A stretch of DNA of 9,346 nucleotides, from contig CAYFUF010000044.1 in NCBI GenBank assembly GCA_964346245.1, forward strand, positions 1 to 9,346, in the 5' to 3' direction. Positions 1 through 7,700 of this stretch are shown piece by piece (positions within the stretch are counted from its first letter, which is position 1; each line of letters starts with the position of its first letter). Under the pieces are notes generated by a model. The model was given only the letters and a program-made list of their open reading frames with translations. It was not told the origin of the DNA and searched no databases. Position numbers and translations under genes: made by a program. This DNA is from CAYFUF01 sp964346245. Lineage in GTDB: Bacteria; Bacillota; Clostridia; Tissierellales; Peptoniphilaceae.

Positions 1-1412
1 TGCTTCGTGCGCGGAAACTGATCAAAACCCTCCACCTCAACAACACGGTAGCCCAAGTCCTGGAAGGCTTGGAGGTCCTGCACCTGAGTCTTGGGGTTGC
101 AGGAAATGTAGACAATGGTGGGGGCTCCGGTAGCGACAATTTTGGGAATTGCCTTAGGGTTGATACCTTCACGAGGCGGATCGAGGACAATGACATCCGG
201 CTTGTCAGTGGACTGGGCAAGCTTGTCCAGCTCGTCCAGGACATCGTTGCAGATGAACTTGGCGTTGGCAATCTCGTTGAGCTGAGCAGATTGCACCGCC
301 TTGTTGACTGCCTCCTCGACAATCTCCACGCCGATGACCCGCTGGGCTTTTTTGGCCATAATCTGGGTAATCGTCCCCGTGCCCGAATACAGGTCGTAGA
401 CGGTCTTGCCGGTCAGGTTTTGGGCCATCCGTATTGCCCTGCGATAAAAGTTCTCCGCCCCAGGCACATTGGGCTGGAAGAAGGAGAAGGGACCCACCTT
501 GAAGGTAAGGTCGCACATTTTTTCGGTGATTTCGGCATCGCCCCAGAGCAGGTCCAGCTTCTCGGGAATGACCGCATCCGCGATGGCATCGTTGGTCGTA
601 TGGTAGATGGATTTGATTGTAAAATCCAGGTCCAGGACCAAGAGGAAGTCGACAAATTGCTGGAGGCCTTCCGGACCTAGCTCATCCGCTGAAGTGGTGA
701 CTAAGTTGACCATGAGCTCCTTGGTCGCCAGGGAGGCGCGGATAACCAGGTGGCGGAGGTAGCCTGACCGGGCAGCCTTATGGTAGAAGCTGAGTTCCTT
801 GCCTTGGCAGAAATCTTGGACCGCCTGGCGGATAACGTTGAAGTCTGGTGGGACAATGTTACAGTCCGGGGTGGCAACGATCTCGTAGAAGTGCCCCGGC
901 CGGTGAAGGCCCAGGCGGAGGGGGCCGCCTTTCTCGGCGTCCCCGAAGGTGTATTCCATCTTGTTGCGGTAGCCCTTCACGAGAGGGCTGCGATTGAGCT
1001 TGATAGGCTGCTTGATCCCAGCCTTCTTGTAGAGCCGTTGCAGCTGCTGGCTTTTCACCATGAGCTCCACCTCGTAACTCAGCGTCTGGTAGTTGCAGCC
1101 ACCACAAATATGGGCAACAGAGCACCTGGACTCCACCTCCAGAGGAGACCTGCGGATGAGTTCTAGGAGTTTGACTTCCTTGGCATCGCCTTTATTCCTT
1201 TGGGTCAGAGCCCGCCAAACTTGCCCCTCGATTCCGCCCTTGCTGATAATGGGACGGCCCTTGACCCACTTGTCGTAATCCTTGTCGATTTCAAGATTCT
1301 CATCCACCCAGTCAAAATCTCGGTCGGGACCGATGATATGGCCCCTAGTAATATTGGGATAGTCCACATGGTCGATGAGCACAATCACTTCTTTTTTCTT
1401 TCGTTTAGCCAT
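1..1412 (-). CDS. rlmD: 23S rRNA (uracil-5-)-methyltransferase, RlmD/RlmCD (RumA) family, 3' end cut by window edge
   Basis: This enzyme transfers a methyl group from S-adenosylmethionine to C5 of a uracil in 23S rRNA (U1939, or U747 and U1939 in RlmCD-type enzymes). My own reverse-strand translation gives one uninterrupted frame of 470 codons from the ATG at 1412 to the window edge. It shows four cysteines placed like the [4Fe-4S] ligands of RumA (C97, C103, C106, C184), the SAM-binding motif DLYSGTGT (340-347), FFQPN (311-315), DPPREG (411-416), and the catalytic cysteine C438 in SCNP. The first ~90 residues are a diverged TRAM-like RNA-binding region; residues 52-84 fit the TRAM end best. 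The expected C-terminal HVE motif with the general-base glutamate lies just beyond the edge, so probably 10-25 residues are missing. AAGAAGGTG (1417-1425) supports the start. The gene begins 33 bases after the helicase stop, so the two are probably co-transcribed. Whether it targets one site or two is not visible. Confidence 0.95.
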   Translation of the reverse strand, partial: MAKRKKKEVIVLIDHVDYPNITRGHIIGPDRDFDWVDENLEIDKDYDKWVKGRPIISKGGIEGQVWRALTQRNKGDAKEVKLLELIRRSPLEVESRCSVAHICGGCNYQTLSYEVELMVKSQQLQRLYKKAGIKQPIKLNRSPLVKGYRNKMEYTFGDAEKGGPLRLGLHRPGHFYEIVATPDCNIVPPDFNVIRQAVQDFCQGKELSFYHKAARSGYLRHLVIRASLATKELMVNLVTTSADELGPEGLQQFVDFLLVLDLDFTIKSIYHTTNDAIADAVIPEKLDLLWGDAEITEKMCDLTFKVGPFSFFQPNVPGAENFYRRAIRMAQNLTGKTVYDLYSGTGTITQIMAKKAQRVIGVEIVEEAVNKAVQSAQLNEIANAKFICNDVLDELDKLAQSTDKPDVIVLDPPREGINPKAIPKIVATGAPTIVYISCNPKTQVQDLQAFQDLGYRVVEVEGFDQFPRTK

Positions 1413-1445
1413 AATTCACCTTCTTTTCGTCTCTTTTCGAGACCT

Positions 1446-3812
1446 CTATATGGAGAAACCCAGGTCTTCTGGGCTTGAGATACTTTTAATCTGCTTCCAA
1501 TGGCGGGGCATCATCTGCCTATACTTGAAGCTGGCGAACCGGTCATCCACCAAGAGCAGCTTCCCCTTGTCCTCGGCGCTACGGATGACCCGGCCCGCCG
1601 CTTGAATGATCTTGGTCATACCCGGATAAGTGTAGGCATAATCGAAGCCATTGCCCTGTTTCTTATCGAAATAGCCCTTCATGACATTCTGCTCAAAGGA
1701 AACGCCCGGCATGCCCACCGAGATGACCGCGCAGCCAATCAGCTGGTCGCCAACCAGGTCAATTCCCTCCGCAAAGACCCCGCCCAACACGAAGAAGCCC
1801 TTAACATTCGTCTTTGTTTCAAACTTCTTCAGAAGAGACCGCCGCTCCTTATCCGTCGAAGAGGATGTCTGGACAAGAATCGCGTCCTCATAGGTCTCTT
1901 GGTAGAGCTCAGCGATTTGGGCCATATAAGCGTAACTCGGAAAAAAGACCATATAGTTGCCTTCATCCTGGTTGATAAAGGCATGGATATAAGCCACCAA
2001 ACTTGCTGCTGTCTGCTGGCGGTCACGGTAGCGAGTAGACAGGTTAGCTTGAAAAATCTGCAGGTTATCCTCGGCAAAAGGGGAATCCAGGTGCATTTGC
2101 AAGGCGGCCTTGCCCCCGCCCAAAAGCTCAACGTAGAAGTTGGTAGGCGACAAGGTGGCCGAAAAGAAGATCGTCGATCGGGCTCGCTTCAGGATGTCTT
2201 CAAAGAGCTCTGAGGTGTCCACACACTTGATCTTCCAGACGATGTGGTCCTCATCATCCACCCGGATCAGGTTCAGAAAGCCCTCCTGCCAGGTCTCATC
2301 GATCTTGGTAAAGTTGGAATAGGTGAAAGAAAGCTCCCTCACCTCTTCGTAATCTGGGTCCTGCCTCTCCTTAGCCAGGAAAAAGTCCAAGGCGGTAAAA
2401 AGACCCTTCAGCTCCAAGTAGAGGTCATCGGGGTGGATATCTGTCGCCACCTCCTTGTGGCTGCCCAGCTCGTTGTAGAAGTCCTCCATGATGTCCATCG
2501 CCTTATTCGCCTTCTTGATTGCTGCCTTAAAGCTGCGCCTCTTCGCCTTAATATCCTCCCCACCCAAAGCCTCCAGGTCAGCGAGGCGGCCATCAAAGAG
2601 CTCGATAAGCCTTTGCAAGTCCCAACTAGACAGCTCTGCTGAATACATCTCCCTGCCTCTATCGACCAGATTGTGGGCCTCATCCACCAAGAAAATCTGG
2701 TCGATTTGGTCGTTATCAAAAGCGCGGCGGAGGTAGACCCGAGGGTCAAAAACATAGTTATAGTCACAGAGGACAAAGTCGGAATAATCGGACATGTCCA
2801 ACTGAAACTCGTGGGGGCAGACTTGGTACTTCTGTGCATAAGTCTGAATGGTCGCTAAATCCAGCTGGTTTTCCTGTTCAAAGAGGTCTAAAATTGCTTC
2901 GTTAACCCGGTCAAAGTGCCCCTTAGCATAGGGGCAATCCTCCGGATTGCAGGAGACCGTATCGTTGAGGCAGACCTTGTCCTTGGCTGTGATCCGGACG
3001 CTCTTGATGGCAAGGCCCTCCTTGGTCAACAGGGCAATTGCCCGCTCGGGCTCCCTCTGGGTGGTCGTCTTTGCCGTCAGGTAGTAGATCTTGTTGACTC
3101 CAAAGCTCTTTATTGCTGAGATGGCGGGCACGATGGCAGACATGGTCTTACCTATGCCCGTTGGTGCCTCGACAAAGAGTTTCTTCTTCTGCTCTATCGC
3201 CTGAAAAATGCCCACCGACATCTGCCTCTGCCCCTCCCTGTAGTCGGGATAGGGAAAGCGGAGATTGACGATGCTGGCATTGCGTTTCTCCCGCCAATCC
3301 ACGATAAGGCGGGAGAAGACCACATAGCGGCTGAGCAGATCCAAGTAGAAGGCTTTCAGGTCCTCCCTCTTGAAGGTCTGTTGGAACTTTTTCGAAAGGA
3401 CCTCCTCATCCAAGTTGACATAAGTCAGCTGAACATCGATGGACTCCCGGTCCTTGTCCTCACAATAAAAGTAGGCGTAGCACTTAGCCTGCGCCCAGTG
3501 TAGGGGGTGGTGGTCCGCTTCGATGTCCTCCAAGGGGCGGGTGGTGGACTTAATTTCATCGATGAGAACAAGGTCACCCGACTCGTAGAGACCGTCCGCC
3601 CGACCTTCCACGACAAAGCGGATGTCTTCCAGCTCGGTCTTATTGCGGAAAACCACCTCTTTGGTGTAACCCTCCCCATAGGCGCTTTGGATTTCTTGGT
3701 GGGCACGGATGCCTTCCAGCATCCTCTGGTTGGAACGGTAGCTGTTTTCGATATCGCCCGATCGCATGACAAACTCAATCAACTGGCGGACCGCAATTTT
3801 AATTTCTTCCAA
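1446..3812 (-). CDS. XPD/DinG-family superfamily 2 helicase with iron-sulfur domain and N-terminal PD-(D/E)XK nuclease-like domain
   Basis: A 788-residue protein with two parts. Residues 1-~170 look like a RecB/Cas4-type PD-(D/E)XK nuclease: GRAD (70-73, D73), EIK (E86, K88) and QAKCY (Q108, Y112) have the order and spacing of the metal-binding D, ExK and QxxxY motifs. Residues ~185-788 are an XPD/Rad3 helicase: a Q-motif-like region ending REGQ (192-195), Walker A APTGIGKT (216-223), four cysteines C281, C288, C293 and C332 fitting the XPD/DinG [4Fe-4S] ligands, DEAH (377-380), motif III SAT (551-553), AEGIDL (681-686) and motif VI QAAGRVIRS (737-745). Relatives are ATP-driven 5'-3' DNA helicases in repair and structure removal; nuclease activity here is inferred. 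B. subtilis DinG carries a DnaQ-like exonuclease at this position instead. The start is TTG, preceded by AAAGGGGG at suitable spacing. It is the first gene of a two-gene operon with the rRNA methyltransferase. The exact biological role is unknown to me. Confidence 0.92.
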   Translation of the reverse strand: MEEIKIAVRQLIEFVMRSGDIENSYRSNQRMLEGIRAHQEIQSAYGEGYTKEVVFRNKTELEDIRFVVEGRADGLYESGDLVLIDEIKSTTRPLEDIEADHHPLHWAQAKCYAYFYCEDKDRESIDVQLTYVNLDEEVLSKKFQQTFKREDLKAFYLDLLSRYVVFSRLIVDWREKRNASIVNLRFPYPDYREGQRQMSVGIFQAIEQKKKLFVEAPTGIGKTMSAIVPAISAIKSFGVNKIYYLTAKTTTQREPERAIALLTKEGLAIKSVRITAKDKVCLNDTVSCNPEDCPYAKGHFDRVNEAILDLFEQENQLDLATIQTYAQKYQVCPHEFQLDMSDYSDFVLCDYNYVFDPRVYLRRAFDNDQIDQIFLVDEAHNLVDRGREMYSAELSSWDLQRLIELFDGRLADLEALGGEDIKAKRRSFKAAIKKANKAMDIMEDFYNELGSHKEVATDIHPDDLYLELKGLFTALDFFLAKERQDPDYEEVRELSFTYSNFTKIDETWQEGFLNLIRVDDEDHIVWKIKCVDTSELFEDILKRARSTIFFSATLSPTNFYVELLGGGKAALQMHLDSPFAEDNLQIFQANLSTRYRDRQQTAASLVAYIHAFINQDEGNYMVFFPSYAYMAQIAELYQETYEDAILVQTSSSTDKERRSLLKKFETKTNVKGFFVLGGVFAEGIDLVGDQLIGCAVISVGMPGVSFEQNVMKGYFDKKQGNGFDYAYTYPGMTKIIQAAGRVIRSAEDKGKLLLVDDRFASFKYRQMMPRHWKQIKSISSPEDLGFSI

Positions 3813-3857
3813 ACCTGCCCCCTTTCGTCAAGAATGAACCACACTTCCATCACGATT

Positions 3858-3886
3858 TTGTGTTAATCTAAAGATGATTATATTAT
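3858..3886 (+). promoter_or_regulatory. Probable sigma-A promoter for the ABC transporter operon
   Basis: On the plus strand there is a -35-like TTGTGT (3858-3863), exactly 17 bases, then TATTAT (3881-3886). Transcription would begin near 3893, giving a leader of about 30 bases before the ATG at 3924. The spacer contains a small inverted repeat TAATC-N7-GATTA (3864-3868 and 3876-3880) that could be an operator half-site pair, but its arms are only five bases. Confidence 0.6.
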
Positions 3887-3910
3887 ACTTGAAATTGAGC
3901 TTTCTGTATA
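3882..3910 (-). promoter_or_regulatory. Probable sigma-A promoter for the helicase-methyltransferase operon
   Basis: Read on the minus strand there is a -35 TATACA (3905-3910), a 17-base spacer, and a perfect -10 TATAAT (3882-3887). The predicted start of transcription lies near 3875, giving a leader of about 60 bases before the TTG start at 3812. The -35 matches consensus at four of six positions. The -10 overlaps the -10 of the opposite promoter by five bases. Confidence 0.65.
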
Positions 3911-3923
3911 AAGGAGGTCCCCA
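3898..3923 (+). repeat. Leader blocks of the ATPase gene that recur before the lipoprotein gene
   Basis: AGCTTTCTGT (3898-3907) recurs exactly at 8303-8312. The ribosome-binding block AAAGGAGGTCCCCA (3910-3923) recurs with one base missing at 8351-8363. In the ATPase leader the two blocks are almost adjacent; before the lipoprotein gene they are separated by 38 bases that contain the TATAAT. Confidence 0.5.
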
Positions 3924-4625
3924 ATGAGCTTCATCGAATTACGCGACGTTACAAAAGAATATCACATGGGTGAAAACATCATCCGTGCTAACGACGAAAT
4001 TTCCTTCGAGATTGAGAAGGGCGAATTCGTCCTCATCCTGGGTCCCTCTGGCGCAGGCAAATCAACAATCTTAAATATCCTGGGCGGCATCGACCAAAAT
4101 GACAGCGGCGATGTCATCATCGGTGGCGAAAACATCAGCAAGATGAACGAAAGAGAGCTGACCAACTACCGCCGCTACCAGATTGGCTTCATCTTCCAAA
4201 ACTACAACCTCATTGCCAACTTGACGGCAAAGGAGAACGTGGAGATGGCGACCCACCTGGTCGACGACGCTATGGACCCCCTAGCCGCTCTAGAAGCCGT
4301 TGGCCTAGGCGAACGTGCCTCTAACTTCCCCGCCCAATTATCCGGCGGCGAGCAACAGCGGGTCTCCATTGCTAGGGCAATGGCGAAGAACCCCGGCATC
4401 CTCCTCTGTGACGAACCTACTGGTGCACTGGACTACCAAACGGGTAAACGTATTCTGAAACAATTACGCCGCACCTGCGAGGAGACGGGCACCACCGTCA
4501 TCATCGTCACCCACAACAGTGCCATCAAGCCAATAGCTGACCGGGTAATTGAGATTGCCGATGCCAAGGTCAGACGGGTGACCTTAAATGATGACCCCAT
4601 GAGTATCGATGACATCGAATGGTAG
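3924..4625 (+). CDS. ABC transporter ATP-binding protein, MacB/LolD/SalX type
   Basis: This 233-residue cytoplasmic ATPase powers the permease encoded next. All nucleotide-binding motifs are present: Walker A GPSGAGKST (40-48), Q-loop glutamine Q92 in FIFQNYN, signature LSGGEQQR (139-146), Walker B ILLCDE (159-164) and the H-loop histidine H197. Length and sequence fit the family paired with FtsX/MacB permeases (lipoprotein release, peptide export, bacitracin or lantibiotic defence). In that family ATP hydrolysis usually drives mechanical movement of extracellular domains rather than classical transport through the membrane. The start is set by AAAGGAGGT (3910-3918), six bases from the ATG. 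The stop lies 79 bases before the permease start. No response regulator or sensor kinase, such as accompanies BceAB-type modules, is present in this window. The substrate is not predictable from the ATPase. Confidence 0.95.
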   Translation: MSFIELRDVTKEYHMGENIIRANDEISFEIEKGEFVLILGPSGAGKSTILNILGGIDQNDSGDVIIGGENISKMNERELTNYRRYQIGFIFQNYNLIANLTAKENVEMATHLVDDAMDPLAALEAVGLGERASNFPAQLSGGEQQRVSIARAMAKNPGILLCDEPTGALDYQTGKRILKQLRRTCEETGTTVIIVTHNSAIKPIADRVIEIADAKVRRVTLNDDPMSIDDIEW

Positions 4626-4691
4626 GCTGAGTCGAAATAGTGAGGAAAAGCTGACCGAGAAGAGCAAGCGAGCATCCCGCCTTAACAAACG

Positions 4692-4700
4692 AAAGGAGGT
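4692..4700 (+). promoter_or_regulatory. Ribosome binding site that fixes the permease start
   Basis: AAAGGAGGT sits four bases before the ATG at 4705, a near-perfect Shine-Dalgarno sequence. The reading frame is open upstream to an in-frame ATG at 4609 inside the ATPase gene, but that codon has no recognisable ribosome binding site. The start at 4705 is therefore preferred and removes 32 residues from the longest possible reading. Confidence 0.9.
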
Positions 4701-4704
4701 TGGA

Positions 4705-7700
4705 ATGACAAAGGAAGAAAAAGAAGGAAGACAGACCAAGAAGAACAGCCAAAGCCGCATTCCCGCCCCTTGGAAGGATACGCTGAGAACGATTTGGAAA
4801 TCCAAGATGCGCTTTATTGCCATCATGATCATGATTATGCTAGGCACTATGGTTTATATCGGCCTAGTCAGCACGGGACCCAACATCAGAACCGCAATGG
4901 ACAAGCCTTTGGACATTCTCCAACGGGAGAACCTCCGCATTAGCTCACCCCTAGGCATCTACGATGAAGATAAGGAAATCATCGAAGACTTGGATGGTGT
5001 AAGCGCGGTTGACTATGTCTACATAGGAGACTTCTATTTTAACAATAGTACGGATACCGTTATTCGCATACAGAGCTTAACGGAACAAATTGCCCCGCCC
5101 CGCATCATTGAAGGCCGGGTGCCTGAAGCCGAGGATGAGATCCTACTGGATGTCCTGATTCAGGAAGAGACGAATATAAAAATTGGGGACACCATCAGCT
5201 TGCAAACCGGCGAAGAGGATGAGGGGGTCTCCGATGATACTTCCGAGGAGGATTCCGATGAGATTGACGTCGAGATGGAAAACCCCTTCCAGGAAGACCG
5301 CCTAAAACGAGAAGAATTTACCGTGGTTGGTTTCGCTGACCACGTCTACTATTTTGCTGAAAAAAACCGTGGCAAAACGACCATGGGCGATGGCGAAATC
5401 CACTACTTTGGCATCGTTCAAGCCTCCGTTTTCGATAAGACGAGACCTTCGATGGCTGTCCTCATGATGGACTCCCTCCAAGGCATGGAAACCTCCAGCG
5501 ACGACTACAAACACCAAGAGCAGGACCTGGTCAATGAGATTCAAGACAAGTTCCTCAACCGGCCTGCTGAAATTAAGGCCGACCTGCAGAGGGACGCCAG
5601 AGAAGAAATCGACAAGGGTCGCAAAGAGGTGGAGGATGGCTGGAAAGAGCTGGAGGATGCCGAGAAGGACATCCAAGAGGCTGAACAAGAACTAGCCGAC
5701 GGCCGCAAGGACTACGATGAGGGTCTGGCGACCTTCAACCAAGAAATTGCAGATGCCGAACAGGAGCTGACGGATGGTCAGACTGAGCTGGATGACGCCT
5801 ACCAAGAACTGACCGATGGCGAGGATGAATACGCCTCCGGTCTAGCTGAATACAATGATGGACTAGCTGAGCTTGAAAATTCAAGGACTCAACTAGACGA
5901 TAGCTGGAATACCTTAAGCGACGGTCAAAACCAGCTGGACCAAGCCAGAAGCGATTTAGAAGACCAAGGCGTTACTTGGGACTTCGTAAGTGAAAGTGAA
6001 TCGACCCTTGCCGACCAGCAAGCCGAGGTGGACGAGATGAGAGATCGCGTTCGCAGCGGCTACGATCTGCTGCCCGAAACCTGGCAAGAATTGATTGCTA
6101 GTGGAGAGGCCCCTCAGTGGCTCTTGGAAGAGGTCGGCCGCTTACAGGCAACTACCGAATACCTCGACCAAGGTCAAGCCGAGATCGATGAAGGGTACAG
6201 CCAGCTCGAAGAAGCCAAAGCCGGACTTGAGGAGTTGGATCGCCAAGCAAGCCAGCTGAGCGCTGGTTGGGCTGAATACTACGCCGGCGAAGACCTCTAT
6301 AATCAAGGGGTGGCTGACCTGGACGATGCCAAAGCTGAACTAGATGCTGCCCGCCAAGACTTAGACCAAGGCTGGGCCGATTACAACCAAGGCGTGGAAG
6401 ACTTAGCCCAAGGCCGTGCAGAGCTGGAAGAAGAGCGAGCTAAGGGTCAAGCCGAACTAGATGACGCCGCCCAAGAGATTGAAGACGGCGAAAAAGAGTT
6501 GGCCGATGGGAAAGCTGAGTTGGATGAAGAGCGTCCCGATGCGGAAAAGAAGCTGAATGAGGGTAAGCAAACCCTTGACGATGCGGAAGAAGAACTAGAC
6601 GACATCCGTGTCCCTGCCTACCAGGTCATGGGCCGCTACAACGACTACTACATCAACACCAACATGGAAAACGCCAGGAACATGGATGCTCTAACCCTCC
6701 TCTTCCCAACCGTCTTCTATTTGGTGGCCATGCTCACGACCCTAACCACAATCGGCCGCATGGTGGAAGAAGAGAGAACCCAGATCGGTACCCTCAAGGC
6801 ACTAGGTATGAAGAGCAGGGCAATCGGTTCCAAATACATTGCCTACGCTATCTCCTCCTCCCTGCTAGGGGTTATCCTGGGCATCATCTCCGGTTTTTTG
6901 GTCATCATGCCCGTTATCTTCATTGCCTATACGGATGGCTACGACTTCATCCTACCCGTTGACTACAACATGTCCTGGCTATGGATCGTCATTGCCTTCC
7001 TCATCGGCACCGGCCTCAGCCTCTTTGCCGCTTGGGGAACGGTCAACCGAACGCTCAAACAGAAGGCCGCTATCCTCATGCGACCAAAGCCACCCACCAA
7101 AGGAAACCGGACAATCCTAGAGAGGCTCCCCTTCCTTTGGAAGCGAATTGGTTTCATGGGCAAGGTTACCTTCCGTAACCTGACCGCTAAGAAGAGCCGC
7201 ATGTTTATGACTATCATCGGCGTCTTCGGCTCCACCGCCCTGATCATCATGGGCCTAGGCCTCCAATCCTCCGTCTCCAGCATGGTGGACAAGCAGTTCA
7301 ATGTCCTCCAAAGCTATGACATCGAGGTGGTTTTCAACAGCGACGCTGACGAGGATAATCTGGCTGACCTTGAGGCCTACATTGACGACAAGGCCGAGGA
7401 TTCCGCCCGCTTCTACCAATTCCAAGGAAGCTTTGAAAACAACGATGGCATCTCCGAGACTTTTGTCCTCTATGTGCCTATCGACGACAATTTCCGCGAC
7501 TTCCGCCCCATCCGTTCTCGGGTCGATGACAAGACCTTCGACCTCAATGAGGATGTGGCTTATATTACCGAGCAGATGGCCCGAGCAATCGACTACGATG
7601 GTCCTCAAAATCTGCCCATCAAAGACGACAACGGCTTCCTCTACCAAGTGCCTGTGGAAGGCCGCGTGGAGCAGTTTGTTGGCCACTACATGTTCATGAG

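Noticed and set aside
69..680. A 203-codon open frame on the plus strand opposite the methyltransferase, with several others at 780-1166, 1500-2213 and 2244-2642
   Set aside because: They lie wholly antisense to clearly recognisable enzymes, have no matching ribosome site or recognisable domain, and are explained by codon bias in the real genes.
205..1125. Several short minus-strand open frames that could suggest a broken methyltransferase
   Set aside because: Direct translation from the ATG at 1412 gives one continuous frame to the window edge with all family motifs in order; the short frames are in other phases.
3889..3912. Promoter made of TTGAAA (3889) and TATAAA (3907)
   Set aside because: The spacer is only 12 bases, too short for sigma-A recognition.
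4609..4704. Permease start at the ATG at 4609, overlapping the ATPase end
   Set aside because: It has no Shine-Dalgarno sequence, whereas the ATG at 4705 has AAAGGAGGT at correct spacing; the extra 32 residues are not needed for any domain.
5600..6600. DNA-level tandem repeat array in the permease gene
   Set aside because: The seven-residue protein pattern is obvious but the codons differ between units, so it is an old helical repeat under protein selection rather than a recent DNA repeat.
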